Origin: Amycolatopsis sp. NBC_01480
GTDB taxonomy: Bacteria > Actinomycetota > Actinomycetes > Mycobacteriales > Pseudonocardiaceae
Length of the DNA: 64,000 nucleotides
Direction of reading: 5' to 3'
Assembly (NCBI RefSeq): GCF_036227205.1
Contig: NZ_CP109442.1
Span: forward strand, 4,650,001 to 4,714,000
Within the stretch, counting starts at the first letter, position 1. Every line of letters begins with the position of its first letter. Shown here in pieces: positions 33,676 through 42,627 of the stretch. The notes beneath the pieces are model-generated. The model was not told where the DNA came from. It saw nothing but the letters and a program-made list of their open reading frames with translations, and did not search any database. The position numbers and the translations under genes were made by a program.

Positions 33676-35934
33676 TCAGTCCGTCCCGGGCAACGTCAGA
33701 TCGCGGGACTTGCGGAAGTCCGCCAGCGTCAGCCAGGCCAGGTGCGGGTCCAGCGCGAGGTGACGCCGCGCGACGGCCAGCTGGTGCAGGTCGGCGGTCA
33801 GCCGCTCCTCGGTGAGCGCTTCGGTGAAGACCTCCAGCAGCGTCGCGCTGAAAAGCACAAAAGCGCTGCTGTGCCAGCGAAGCCGGTTGACCTCGTCGGT
33901 GGTGTCCTGGGTGGCGCCCTGATTCAGTTCGGCGGCGAGCGCGGCCAGCTCGACGGCGTTGCCGGATTCGGGGATACGCAACAGTTTCGACCACAGGTCG
34001 GCCAGCGCGTCGCTGTGCTCCAGGCCGCGCGCCTGACCGGTGAACGCGCCGGCCTTGGCGGCCAGCTCGGTGCGCACCAGGATGCCCGCGACGGCCGGAA
34101 GCGCCGGCTGGTACCGCTCGGTGGTCACGTCCACCATGTCGATCGTGGTGCGCCGCAGGTCGCGGGGGAGGCCGCCGGACAGGCAGTGGCACAGGTAGGA
34201 GAACTGCTCCTGGATCCCCGGCAGCCGCTTCGCGATCCACAGCCGGCTCTCGTCCATGGTGAACGGTTCGAGGCGGACCAGCTCGGAGAACGCGCTGTCG
34301 AACGCGTCGCGCACGGCCAGCCCGCGCTTTTCGAAACTGACCACCGCGTCGTCGGACACCGCGACGAAGAACAGGCAGCCGGGCACGCCGAAGATGCCCT
34401 TGACGTCGTTCACGAGCTGGTGCGCTTTCTCCTGCTCGCCTATCTTGTCCAGCTCGTCGATGGCGACCACGAGCCGGTCGGTGACGCCCGCGTCCCGCAA
34501 CGTCGCCGCACTGCGCCGGGCGAACTCCCGGAAGCTCGCCACCACCTCGGGGTGCGTCAGCTGCTGCTCGGCCCGCTGGGTGCTGCGGGTGCGGCCGAGG
34601 TCGGCGCCGGCCGGCAGGGTGAGCTTGCCCGACCAGCCGCTGGTGTGGGTCTGCAGGAACCGGATCCGGTCCAGCTGCTCCCGCGCCTCGGCGAGCAGCC
34701 CCCGCAACTCGGCGTGGCGTCCCCGGCCGAACGCGCGCGCCAGCCATCGCCCGGCCACGACGAGTGCGTCGGCCACCAGCCACAGCGCGAGGATCGCCAC
34801 GATGACCAGCGCGATGCGGTGGCTGGTCGGCTGGCTCGTCCACAGTGCTAACGGCGTCCGCCAGTCCCGCTTGAGCAGCTGCCACAGCTCGCCGGGGAAC
34901 GCGAGCAGCGAACCGCCCCACAGCCAGCCCCCGGCACCCCAGCCGATCGCGACCGAGATGACCACGTCGGCCAGCGCGCGAAGCCCAGTGCGAATCGCGG
35001 CCCGCCAGCTTCTCGTGCGCTCGCCGACTTTTTCACTGACCAGATCGAGTACGGCCTTGCACAGCAACGCGTGCAGGTGCAGCACGAAGTCCCGCGCGTC
35101 GTAGTTGGCCGGCGCGGACGCCACGACAACCAGCGGCGCGCGCGTCTCGCTGCCGTGGATGAGTCCCCGCTGCATGGACTGGATCGCGGTCGTCTTGCCG
35201 ACCCCGCGCTGCCCGCCGAGCGCGACCGCCCCGGTGTCGGCCCGCTCGATGATCCGCCGCAACCGCTTGGCCGACGCGGTGGGGACGATCAGCAGGTCCT
35301 CCTCGTCGTAGAGGCCCTGCTGATCGTCGAAGGCGAGTTTGGTTCCGTAGCAACACTTCCGATGCGCGGTGATGTAGGCCCGCAGCCCCGGCAGCACGAC
35401 TTCGCGGAGCGCGAACTCCTGCCGGTTCCCCAGCCGGAGCTGCTCGTCGCCGAACCGGGCCGCGCCGAGGTTGCCGGGCTCGAACCCGGTCAGCAGCAGG
35501 GGAGCGCGGCGGATGACCAGCCGGGCGGACAGGGCCAGCGAGCACAACAGCCCGGCCACGGCGAAGATCCGGAGGAACCCCGGCAGGCTCGGCCAGGCGG
35601 CGCGGAACAGGGCGAGGTAGCCGACACCGAGCAGCATCGCGAACACCAGCCAGGCGACTTCCGGCGCCTCGACCGTCCGGGCCCGCGGAGCCGATTCGGT
35701 GTCATCCACCCGGTCCTGGATCATCCGGATCTTCGCGAGCAGCGCCTCGTCGCCGACCAGCGCGTCTCGCGCGTCCACGGCGCGCAGTTCCTCCACGCGC
35801 AGGGCCGTCGAGATTTCGTAGTCCTCGAGCGCGTCGTCGACCAGCACGCCCAGCGCGACCCGCGCGCTCCACGACTCGTGGTCGGTGAAGAACTCCTCGC
35901 TCACCGAGCGGGGGTCGCTCCACTCACCGTTCAC
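33676..35934 (-). CDS. KAP-type membrane P-loop NTPase
   Basis: About 752 aa. Residues 1-90 are a helical cytoplasmic region, then two membrane segments (about 93-140). The P-loop domain starts with Walker A GGQRGVGKTTAIQ (about 240). Two to four more membrane segments (about 325-395) sit between Walker A and Walker B, LVVAIDELDKIG (about 515). An NTPase domain interrupted by transmembrane helices is the hallmark of the KAP group. The C-terminal 200 residues are helical. KAP proteins organise membrane signalling complexes and some occur in phage-exclusion systems; no such partners are adjacent here. The start is uncertain: GTG 35934, or TTG 35967 with an 11-residue extension. It is divergent from drrA. 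Confidence 0.8.
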   Translation of the reverse strand: MNGEWSDPRSVSEEFFTDHESWSARVALGVLVDDALEDYEISTALRVEELRAVDARDALVGDEALLAKIRMIQDRVDDTESAPRARTVEAPEVAWLVFAMLLGVGYLALFRAAWPSLPGFLRIFAVAGLLCSLALSARLVIRRAPLLLTGFEPGNLGAARFGDEQLRLGNRQEFALREVVLPGLRAYITAHRKCCYGTKLAFDDQQGLYDEEDLLIVPTASAKRLRRIIERADTGAVALGGQRGVGKTTAIQSMQRGLIHGSETRAPLVVVASAPANYDARDFVLHLHALLCKAVLDLVSEKVGERTRSWRAAIRTGLRALADVVISVAIGWGAGGWLWGGSLLAFPGELWQLLKRDWRTPLALWTSQPTSHRIALVIVAILALWLVADALVVAGRWLARAFGRGRHAELRGLLAEAREQLDRIRFLQTHTSGWSGKLTLPAGADLGRTRSTQRAEQQLTHPEVVASFREFARRSAATLRDAGVTDRLVVAIDELDKIGEQEKAHQLVNDVKGIFGVPGCLFFVAVSDDAVVSFEKRGLAVRDAFDSAFSELVRLEPFTMDESRLWIAKRLPGIQEQFSYLCHCLSGGLPRDLRRTTIDMVDVTTERYQPALPAVAGILVRTELAAKAGAFTGQARGLEHSDALADLWSKLLRIPESGNAVELAALAAELNQGATQDTTDEVNRLRWHSSAFVLFSATLLEVFTEALTEERLTADLHQLAVARRHLALDPHLAWLTLADFRKSRDLTLPGTD

Positions 35935-35983
35935 CCGGGCATGTTCCCACAAACCGCCCAGCGGCAACGGCGGTTCGGCCGCG

Positions 35984-36026
35984 GTGTCAGCGCGGTGTCA
36001 GCGCCATCGACGGGCCGTGTCAGCGC
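35984..36026 (+). promoter_or_regulatory. Phased direct repeats upstream of drrA (probable SARP site)
   Basis: GTGTCAGCGC occurs at 35984, 35995 and 36017, i.e. on an 11-bp grid with the second-last slot (36006) degenerate. SARP/BTAD regulators bind direct repeats with just this helical spacing upstream of their targets. The array ends 40 bp before the drrA start. Confidence 0.65.
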
Positions 36027-36066
36027 CCCGGCGCACGCTGGGCCGACCACGGAGAAAGGGGGACCC

Positions 36067-37011
36067 TTGACCACCACCACGACCACCACCGCGATCACCG
36101 CGACCGGGTTGCGCAAGGCCTACGGCGACCACACGGTGCTCGACGGCATCGACCTGAACGTCGCGGAGGGCTCGATCTTCGCCCTGCTCGGCCCGAACGG
36201 CGCCGGCAAGACCACCACCGTCCAGATCCTGTCCACGCTGCTCGAGGCCGACGGCGGCGAGGCCCGCGTCGCGGGGCACGACCTGGTGCGCGAGCCGGAC
36301 GCGGTGCGCGGCTCGATCGGGGTCACCGGGCAGTTCTCGGCCGTCGACGACCTGCTCAGCGGCGCCGAGAACATGCAGCTGATGGCCGATCTGCACCACC
36401 TCGGCCGCGCCGAGGGCAAGCACCGGGTGGCCGACCTGCTCGGCCGGTTCGACCTCGCCGACGCCGCGGGCAAGCTCGCCTCGACCTACTCGGGCGGCAT
36501 GCGCCGGCGGCTCGACCTGGCGATGAGCCTGGTCGGCGTGCCGCGGATCATCTTCCTCGACGAGCCGACCACGGGCCTGGACCCGCGCAGCCGCCGCACC
36601 ATGTGGGGCATCATCCGCGAGCTGGTCGCGGGCGGCGTCACCGTTTTCCTCACCACGCAATACCTGGAGGAGGCCGACCAGCTCGCCGACCGGATCGCGG
36701 TGCTCGACCACGGCCGGCTCGTCGCGCAGGGCACTGCCGAGGAGTTGAAACGGCTGGTGCCCGGCGGCCACATCCGGCTGCGCTTCGCCGACGTCGCCTC
36801 GCTGGCCGCCGCCGAGCGCCTCTTCGACGGCTCCACCCGCGACGACGACGCGCTCTCCTTGCAGGTCCCCAGCGACGGCGGCGTCCACTCGCTGCGCGCC
36901 CTGCTCGACCGGCTGGACGCGGCGTCGGTGGAGGTCGGCGAGCTGTCCGTGCACCTGCCCGACCTCGACGACGTTTTCCTCGCACTCACCGAAAGGACCT
37001 CGGCCCGATGA
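36067..37011 (+). CDS. DrrA-type ABC exporter ATPase
   Basis: 314 aa, TTG start with a GAAAGGGGGA ribosome binding site. Walker A is GPNGAGKTTT, the signature is STYSGGMRRRLDLA, Walker B is IIFLDEPTTGLD, and the switch is QYLEEAD. The C-terminal accessory domain of about 80 aa (LVPGGHIRLRF ... LSVHLPDLDDVFLALT) is diagnostic of daunorubicin-resistance-type DrrA proteins. A run of seven Thr follows the start codon. The stop overlaps the permease start (ATGA). Together they should export an amphiphilic drug or metabolite. Confidence 0.95.
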   Translation: MTTTTTTTAITATGLRKAYGDHTVLDGIDLNVAEGSIFALLGPNGAGKTTTVQILSTLLEADGGEARVAGHDLVREPDAVRGSIGVTGQFSAVDDLLSGAENMQLMADLHHLGRAEGKHRVADLLGRFDLADAAGKLASTYSGGMRRRLDLAMSLVGVPRIIFLDEPTTGLDPRSRRTMWGIIRELVAGGVTVFLTTQYLEEADQLADRIAVLDHGRLVAQGTAEELKRLVPGGHIRLRFADVASLAAAERLFDGSTRDDDALSLQVPSDGGVHSLRALLDRLDAASVEVGELSVHLPDLDDVFLALTERTSAR

Positions 37012-37784
37012 GCGGCTACGCCCTGCGCGACTCCGCAACCATGTTGCGGCGCAACATCAAGCACATGATCCGGTACCCGTCGATGACCGTGCTGCTGGTC
37101 GCCATGCCGGTGATCTTCCTGCTGCTGTTCGTCTACGTCCTGGGCGGCACGCTCGGGGCCGGCCTCGGCGGAGGGCGCGACGCGTACGTCAACTACGTGA
37201 CGCCGGGCATCATCCTGATGGCCATCGCCGGCGCCGTGCAGGGCACCGCGGTGGCCGTGTCGATGGACATGACCCAGGGCATCATCGCGCGGTTCCGCAC
37301 CATGGCGATCAGCCGCGCCTCGGTGCTGACCGGGCACGTGCTGGGCAGCGTGATCCAGGCGATGATCAGTGTCGCGGTGATCATCGGCCTCGCGCTGGCC
37401 ATCGGGTTCCGCTCGGACGCGGGCCCGCTGCAGTGGCTCGGCGCGCTGGGCATGCTGGTGCTGCTTTCCTTCGCGCTGACCTGGCTGACGGTGGCGCTCG
37501 GGCTGGTCAGCAAGAGCGTCGAGACCGCCAGCAACCTGCCCATGCCGCTGGTCCTGCTGCCGTTCCTGGGCAGCGGCTTCGTGCCGACGGACTCGATGCC
37601 CGCCGGCGTGCGCTGGTTCGCCGAGTACCAGCCGTTCACCCCGGTGATGGAGACGGTCCGCGGCCTGCTGCACGGCACGCCGGTGGGCGGCACCGCGCTG
37701 CTGGCCGTGGGCTGGTGCCTGCTGATCACGGTCGGCGGTTACGTGTGGGCCCTGCGGTTGTACAACCGGAACCTGCTCCGTTAG
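37008..37784 (+). CDS. DrrB-type ABC exporter permease (ABC-2 family)
   Basis: 258 aa, six membrane helices. It has the DrrB features of an N-terminal cytoplasmic stretch with MLRRNIKHMIRYPSMTVLLV, the YVNYVTPGIILM loop and the conserved SRASVLTGHVLGSV region, followed by GSGFVPTDSMPAGVRWFAEY before the last helix. It is coupled to the ATPase by start/stop overlap. Its stop overlaps the convergent SARP gene by four bases (TTAG). The natural substrate is unknown, and no antibiotic pathway genes are in the window. Confidence 0.94.
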   Translation: MSGYALRDSATMLRRNIKHMIRYPSMTVLLVAMPVIFLLLFVYVLGGTLGAGLGGGRDAYVNYVTPGIILMAIAGAVQGTAVAVSMDMTQGIIARFRTMAISRASVLTGHVLGSVIQAMISVAVIIGLALAIGFRSDAGPLQWLGALGMLVLLSFALTWLTVALGLVSKSVETASNLPMPLVLLPFLGSGFVPTDSMPAGVRWFAEYQPFTPVMETVRGLLHGTPVGGTALLAVGWCLLITVGGYVWALRLYNRNLLR

Positions 37785-40700
37785 TCCACAATGGACGTGA
37801 CCAGCGCGGGAAGCTCCGCGCTGGTCACGTTTCCGCCGGTCTGGAACGCCTCCTCGTACGCGTCTTCACCGAGCGCCGCGCGGGCAGCTGTCTCGATACG
37901 GGCGGAGTCCGGCTGGGTCAGGTCGTGGCCGCCGCGCACAGTGGCGGTCACGGCCAGCATCCGGGCCGCGTCGGCCGGCCGGCCCAGGCGCAGCGCCTGG
38001 TCCGCGACGCCGACCAGGATCTGGGCCAGGTAGAGCGCGTCGCCGGAATTCCGGGTCAGCTCGAAGGACTCACGACGCGAATCCGCCGCCGCCGCCAGGT
38101 TCCCGGCGTCGGCCTCGAGAAAACCCTGGGAGTACAGCAGCATGGCGCGGAACACCGGGTGCACCGGCGCGGATCCCATCAGCGCTTCGGCGTGGCGGAG
38201 TTCCACGCGGGCAGTGGCCGGATCACCGCGCCAGCGCGCCAGCTCCGCCTTCGCCTGGGCCAGCCCGGCCAGCGCGTCGGGGAACACGACGGTCCGCGCG
38301 TCCCGGTCGGCCGCGGCCAGCGTGGCCGCGGCGCCCTCGGCGTCGCCGAGCTGCCAGAGCAGCTGGGCCTGGCGGCTGCGCAGGTGCAGGACGTCTTCCA
38401 CGGTGCCCATTTCGGAGATGACGTCGATGGCCTCCCCGTTGTGGGCGGCCGCGGCCGCCAGATCGCCGCGACGGCCCTCCAGCTCCGCCAGGCTGCCCAG
38501 CGCGAGCGAGAGTCCCCATCGCTCCCCGGCCGCGCGGAGGTCCCGCAGCGCCTGCTGGGCGTCGGCCTCCGCTTCGTCGAGGCGATCGCCGAAGCTGACC
38601 AGCATCCGCACCCGGGTCAGCCGGGCGTGGCCGCGCAGCCACGGGTCCTCGTCGGTGAGCAGGCCGTCCAAAATGTCCAGTCGAGGGCCGGCGCCGTCGC
38701 GGAGGCCGCGCATCAGCTCCTGCAGCGGGATGAGGAACCGCAGCATCGGGTGGACCGAGGTCTCCCGCTCGGCGAACTCCAGCGCGGTCTGCACCCACGA
38801 GTCGATCTCGCTGTCGTCGCCGACGCCCGCCGTGACGAACATGGCGTACAGCGCGTACGCCGTCGCCCGCGCCTCGTCGACCTCGCCGGGCACGGCCAGC
38901 GCCTGGGTGATCAGGTTCAGCCCCTCGCTCCGGTGCCCGCCCAGCAGCCAGTACCAACCGGCCGCGACGACCAGCCGCACGCACGCGGCGGCGTCACCCG
39001 CGGCGATGGCGCCGCGCACCGCGGCCGTGAGGTTGTCGTGGTCCGCGGCCAGCAGCGCCAGCCACTCGAGCTGCTCGGCGCGGCGCAGGTGCGGGTCGGC
39101 CGTCTCGGCCAGCCAGGCGAACCAGTCCGCGTGCGCCCTTCGCACCTGCTCGCGCTCGCCGGCCTCGTCCAGCCGCTCCAGCCCGTACGCCTTGATCGTC
39201 TCGAGCATCCGGTACCGCGGCTCGCCCGTGTCCTCGACGACCACCAGCAACGACTTGTCGGTCAGCGCGGTGAGCAGGTCGAACGCCTCCGGGGCGCCGC
39301 AGACCTCCGCGGCCGCCTCGGCCGTCGCGCCGCCGGAGAACACCGCGAGCCGGCGCAGCAGCGTGCGTTCGGCGTCCGAAAGCAGTTCCCAGCTCCAGTC
39401 GACCACCGCGCGCAGCGTGCGGTGCCGCGGCAGCGCGGTGCGGCTGCCGCCGGTGAGCAGCCGGAACCGGTCGTCGAGCCGCGCGGCCAGCTGGTCGGCG
39501 GTGAGCGCGCGCAGCCGGGCCGCGGCCAGCTCGACGGCCAGCGGCATCCCGTCCAGCGCGCGGCAGACCCGGACGACGGCGCCGACCGTCGTGGCGTCCA
39601 CGGTGAACCCGGGGCGCACCGCCGACGCCCGGTCGGCGAACAGCCGGACCGACGCGCACGACATCGCTTCTGTGACGCCGCAGTCCTGCGGGGGCAGCGC
39701 GAGCGGCTCCACCGGCCACAGCGCTTCGCCCGTGACGGCGAGCGGCTCCCGGCTCGTCGCGAGGATCCGCAGCCGCGGGCATTCGCCGAGCAACGCGTCC
39801 GCCAGCTCCGCCGCGGCGTCGATCACGTGCTCGCAATTGTCCAGTACCAGCACGGCATTCCGGGCGCGCAGCGCCGCGACGGCCCGGTCCAGCGGCGTCC
39901 CGGAAGCCGGCCCGAGGTAGGCCTGGCCACGCAGGCCCAGCGCGGTGAGCACGGCCTGCGCGACGTCGGCGCCGTCGGTGACGGGCGCCAGCTCCACCAG
40001 CCAGACGCCGCCGTCCGCCTCGTCCAGCAGGGTGCGCGCGGTCTCGGTGGCCAGCCGCGTCTTCCCGGCGCCGCCCGGCCCGATCAACGTCGTGAGCCGG
40101 TACTCGCCGACCAGCTTCGCGACCACGGTGACGTCGGAGTCCCGGCCGACGAAGCTGGTCAGCCCGGCGCGCAGGTTCGTCCGCGATTCGTCCACTGTGG
40201 AATTAAACGCGGCGGAATCAAACGCGGTGGAGCCACGCAGGATGGACGCGTGCAGTTCGGCCAGCTCGCCGGACGGGTCGGCGCCCAGCTCTTCGGCCAG
40301 CACGCGGCGGGTCCGCTCGTAGACGTTCAGCGCCTCGGCCGGCCGGCCGGCCGCGCACTGCGCGCGCATGAGCGCCAAGGCCAGCCGTTCGCGTAACGGG
40401 TGTTCGGCCAGCAGATCGGCCAGCTCACCGGCCAGCGCGGCCCCGGCCCCCAGCCGCAGCGACGCCTCGGCGTGCTCCTCGACGGCGGTCAGCCGCAGCT
40501 CCGCCAGCCGCGCGAGCGGGGCCTGGAAGTACTCGCCGTCCGCGGGCACCGGGCCGCGCCACAGGTCCAGCGCCTCGCGCAGTAGCTGGGCGGTGTCGGC
40601 GTCGCCGCTCCCGCGGGCCTCGGTGAGGAGTTCTTCGAACCGGGCCACGTCGGTCTCCGCGACCAGGCGGTACCCGGTGGGCGTCGAATCCGGCGCGACG

Positions 40701-40918
40701 CCCGCCTTCCGCAGCCGGGAGACCAGCGCCTGCAGCGCGTTCGCCGTGCCCGGCGGATGCTCGCCCCAGACGGCGTCCACCAGTCGCGCCGACGCGACGA
40801 CGCGCCCCGGCTCCAGCGCGAGCGCCGTCAGCAGCGCGCGCAGACGGGCGCCCGCCACCTCGACGGCAATGCCGTCTTCGGTCCGGACGTCCAAGGGCCC
40901 CAGCAAACTGATCCGCAC
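37781..40918 (-). CDS. SARP/AfsR-type regulator with BTAD, NB-ARC ATPase and TPR-like domain
   Basis: 1045 aa. Residues 1-90 form the OmpR-like winged helix (MRISLLGPLDVRTEDGIAVE ... LVDAVWGEHPPGTANALQAL). Residues 92-230 are the BTAD helical repeats (LREALDLWRGPVP ... AEALNVYERTRRVLAEELG). An NB-ARC/AAA domain has Walker A GPGGAGKTR (280-288) and Walker B VLVLDNCEH near 360, plus DGMPLAVELAAARLRALTAD. The last 400 residues are TPR-like helical repeats. These are large transcriptional activators of secondary metabolism. It converges with drrAB, whose promoter carries SARP-like direct repeats. No kinase gene adjoins it. ATG 40918. Confidence 0.94.
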   Translation of the reverse strand: MRISLLGPLDVRTEDGIAVEVAGARLRALLTALALEPGRVVASARLVDAVWGEHPPGTANALQALVSRLRKAGVAPDSTPTGYRLVAETDVARFEELLTEARGSGDADTAQLLREALDLWRGPVPADGEYFQAPLARLAELRLTAVEEHAEASLRLGAGAALAGELADLLAEHPLRERLALALMRAQCAAGRPAEALNVYERTRRVLAEELGADPSGELAELHASILRGSTAFDSAAFNSTVDESRTNLRAGLTSFVGRDSDVTVVAKLVGEYRLTTLIGPGGAGKTRLATETARTLLDEADGGVWLVELAPVTDGADVAQAVLTALGLRGQAYLGPASGTPLDRAVAALRARNAVLVLDNCEHVIDAAAELADALLGECPRLRILATSREPLAVTGEALWPVEPLALPPQDCGVTEAMSCASVRLFADRASAVRPGFTVDATTVGAVVRVCRALDGMPLAVELAAARLRALTADQLAARLDDRFRLLTGGSRTALPRHRTLRAVVDWSWELLSDAERTLLRRLAVFSGGATAEAAAEVCGAPEAFDLLTALTDKSLLVVVEDTGEPRYRMLETIKAYGLERLDEAGEREQVRRAHADWFAWLAETADPHLRRAEQLEWLALLAADHDNLTAAVRGAIAAGDAAACVRLVVAAGWYWLLGGHRSEGLNLITQALAVPGEVDEARATAYALYAMFVTAGVGDDSEIDSWVQTALEFAERETSVHPMLRFLIPLQELMRGLRDGAGPRLDILDGLLTDEDPWLRGHARLTRVRMLVSFGDRLDEAEADAQQALRDLRAAGERWGLSLALGSLAELEGRRGDLAAAAAHNGEAIDVISEMGTVEDVLHLRSRQAQLLWQLGDAEGAAATLAAADRDARTVVFPDALAGLAQAKAELARWRGDPATARVELRHAEALMGSAPVHPVFRAMLLYSQGFLEADAGNLAAAADSRRESFELTRNSGDALYLAQILVGVADQALRLGRPADAARMLAVTATVRGGHDLTQPDSARIETAARAALGEDAYEEAFQTGGNVTSAELPALVTSIVD

Positions 40919-41015
40919 CGCTCGATTCTGCCGTGCCGGGGCCGCCGATACCTCGGGGATCGCCCGGATTTACGGCATCGCGACCGAATTCGGCTGGAGT
41001 CGACTGCAAAAATAG

Positions 41016-41029
41016 AGTTGACCCCAACT
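41016..41029. promoter_or_regulatory. Possible operator of the TetR gene at 41054
   Basis: AGTTG-ACCC-CAACT, a perfect 5-4-5 inverted repeat 24 bp before the TetR start and overlapping the AT-rich AAAAATAGAGT promoter-like stretch. It suggests autoregulation. Confidence 0.5.
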
Positions 41030-41053
41030 TCGGAGCCTGCTGCACTGACCGGC

Positions 41054-41701
41054 ATGACCGAAGGACTCCGCGCCCGCAAGAAGCGCGAGACGGCGGCCCG
41101 GATTTCCGGCGTCGCCATCGGATTGTTCGTCGAGCGGGGGTTCGACGCGGTCACGATCGCCGAGGTGGCGGAGGCGGCCGACGTGTCCGTGAACACCGTC
41201 TACAACCACTTCCGGACCAAGGAGGACCTGGTCCTGCCGCCGGAAGAAGCGTCGCCGGGACGGCTCGCGGAGATGGTGCGGGCGCGGGGGCTGGGGGTCT
41301 CCGCGGCACACGCCGTCCTCGGCCGGCTGCGCGCCGAGGTGCGCGGGCGCGAACGCACGGTCGGCCTGACCGAGGGGTTCGGCCGGGTGCTGCCGATGAT
41401 GCTGGCCGCGCCGACGCTCGCCGCGCGGCTGGGCGAGCTGGGCACGCGGATGACCGGCGAACTGGCCGCGCTGCTCGCCGAGGAGGCGGGCACGGGCCCG
41501 GACGACCGCGTGCCCGGGCTGGTGGCCGCGCAGATCGGCTGGGTGCACAACCTGGTGTACGCGGAGATCGGCCGGCACGTCGTCGCGGGGAAGCGGCCCG
41601 ATGCCGTCGCGGCGGCGGCCGAAGAGCTGCTCGACGCCGTCGAGGGACTGCTCGGCGAGCGGGTTCTCACTTACGCAGTCAAGGAAGAAGACCGGTCATG
41701 A
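41054..41701 (+). CDS. TetR-family regulator
   Basis: 215 aa. HTH ISGVAIGLFVERGFDAVTIA, EVAEAADVSVNTVYNHFRTK, EDLVLPPEE is the full TetR N-terminal domain. The C-terminal part is variable. It is translationally coupled (ATGA) to the small DUF6204-type gene. The next target might be that gene or the divergently placed SARP gene. The upstream 135 bp hold one palindrome. Confidence 0.92.
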   Translation: MTEGLRARKKRETAARISGVAIGLFVERGFDAVTIAEVAEAADVSVNTVYNHFRTKEDLVLPPEEASPGRLAEMVRARGLGVSAAHAVLGRLRAEVRGRERTVGLTEGFGRVLPMMLAAPTLAARLGELGTRMTGELAALLAEEAGTGPDDRVPGLVAAQIGWVHNLVYAEIGRHVVAGKRPDAVAAAAEELLDAVEGLLGERVLTYAVKEEDRS

Positions 41702-42003
41702 CGCAGGACCTGTTCCGGGTGATCGTCCGCGGCAAGTTCGACGGCCTCGACGACGCCGGCCGCACCGCCTTGCGGGCCAAGGACAGCGGCCCGCTCTTCA
41801 GTGAAGAAGGCACTTTCACCTACGACGTCAACGCCACCGCGTTCACGTTCCGCTGCCAGGTGCCCGCCGGGCCGGACGACGACGAGCGCGTCGCCAGGGA
41901 GCGCGCGGCCGAGGCGCTGCAGGCCCACGGGCTGCCGTGCCGGGACCTGAACTTCGCCGTCACGGACCTGCGCACGATCCGGGTCCGCGCCAAGAGGCGA
42001 TGA
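41698..42003 (+). CDS. DUF6204-like small protein
   Basis: 101 aa, no membrane or signal sequence. The opening FRVIVRGKFDGLDDAGRTAL and the middle SEEGTFTYDVNATAFTFRCQ resemble the actinobacterial DUF6204 family, of unknown function. The C-terminus is basic (RTIRVRAKRR). It follows the TetR gene with start-stop overlap, so its expression depends on that regulator's mRNA. Confidence 0.65.
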   Translation: MTQDLFRVIVRGKFDGLDDAGRTALRAKDSGPLFSEEGTFTYDVNATAFTFRCQVPAGPDDDERVARERAAEALQAHGLPCRDLNFAVTDLRTIRVRAKRR

Positions 42004-42057
42004 CCCGAAGTCGCGTCGTTCCCGTCTTCCGGCGCGCTTCGTACCTACAGTGGCCGG

Positions 42058-42627
42058 GTGACTACGCCCGCACAGCACAAGCGCGACCAGGCGAGCGCGC
42101 GCGTCGGCCGGCTCCAGGAGGGCCTGCGCGCGGGGCTGGCCGGCCTGCCCGCGCTCGCGGATGACCAGGAGCGCACCGCGGCGCTGGACCGGCTCGTCGA
42201 CCAGGCCGGTGACCTGCTGCGCACCGAACGCGAGGTCGAGGCAGCCGCCGAGCAGGTGCGCCTGGCCCGGCTGGAGGCCCGGCGCGTGGGCACGCAGCGG
42301 ATGGCGCTGTACCTCGCGACGCTGCCGGTCGGGGTCGGGCTGGTGGCCGGCGCGCTGATGCTGTTCGGCGGGATCAGCGCGGTGTGGGTGCTGCTTGTCC
42401 TGCCGCTGCTCGGCGCCGGGCTGCGCATCGCGCTCGGCCCGGTGGGCCCGACGCCGCTGATGGTCGACCGGCGGCTGCGCGCGGCGTACACGGGCGCGGC
42501 GGCCGGCGTGCTGACGGCGGCGGCGCTGGTGTTCCAGGCTTCCACCGCCGCCGAGGTGATCCTGGCCCTGCTGGCCGGCATCGCCGCCGCGGCCACGGTG
42601 CTGTTCCTGGTGCAGGAGGTCCGGTGA
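42058..42627 (+). CDS. Four-helix membrane protein of unknown function
   Basis: 189 aa. Residues 1-80 are a charged helical, coiled-coil-like region (ALDRLVDQAGDLLRTEREVE, AAAEQVRLARLEARRV). Four hydrophobic segments lie between about 85 and 185. No family recognised. GTG 42058. Its last codon overlaps the start of the next gene (GTGA), whose product is a coiled-coil protein, so the two probably form a complex at the membrane. Confidence 0.75.
   Translation: MTTPAQHKRDQASARVGRLQEGLRAGLAGLPALADDQERTAALDRLVDQAGDLLRTEREVEAAAEQVRLARLEARRVGTQRMALYLATLPVGVGLVAGALMLFGGISAVWVLLVLPLLGAGLRIALGPVGPTPLMVDRRLRAAYTGAAAGVLTAAALVFQASTAAEVILALLAGIAAAATVLFLVQEVR

Noticed and set aside
37433..40396. 987-codon plus-strand ORF opposite the SARP regulator
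   Set aside because: Antisense of a well-defined SARP-NB-ARC-TPR protein; composition is H/R/Q-rich without motifs.
36067..40918. An antibiotic biosynthetic gene cluster around drrAB and the SARP gene
   Set aside because: No polyketide synthase, NRPS, terpene or RiPP enzymes lie nearby; only exporter and regulator are present.
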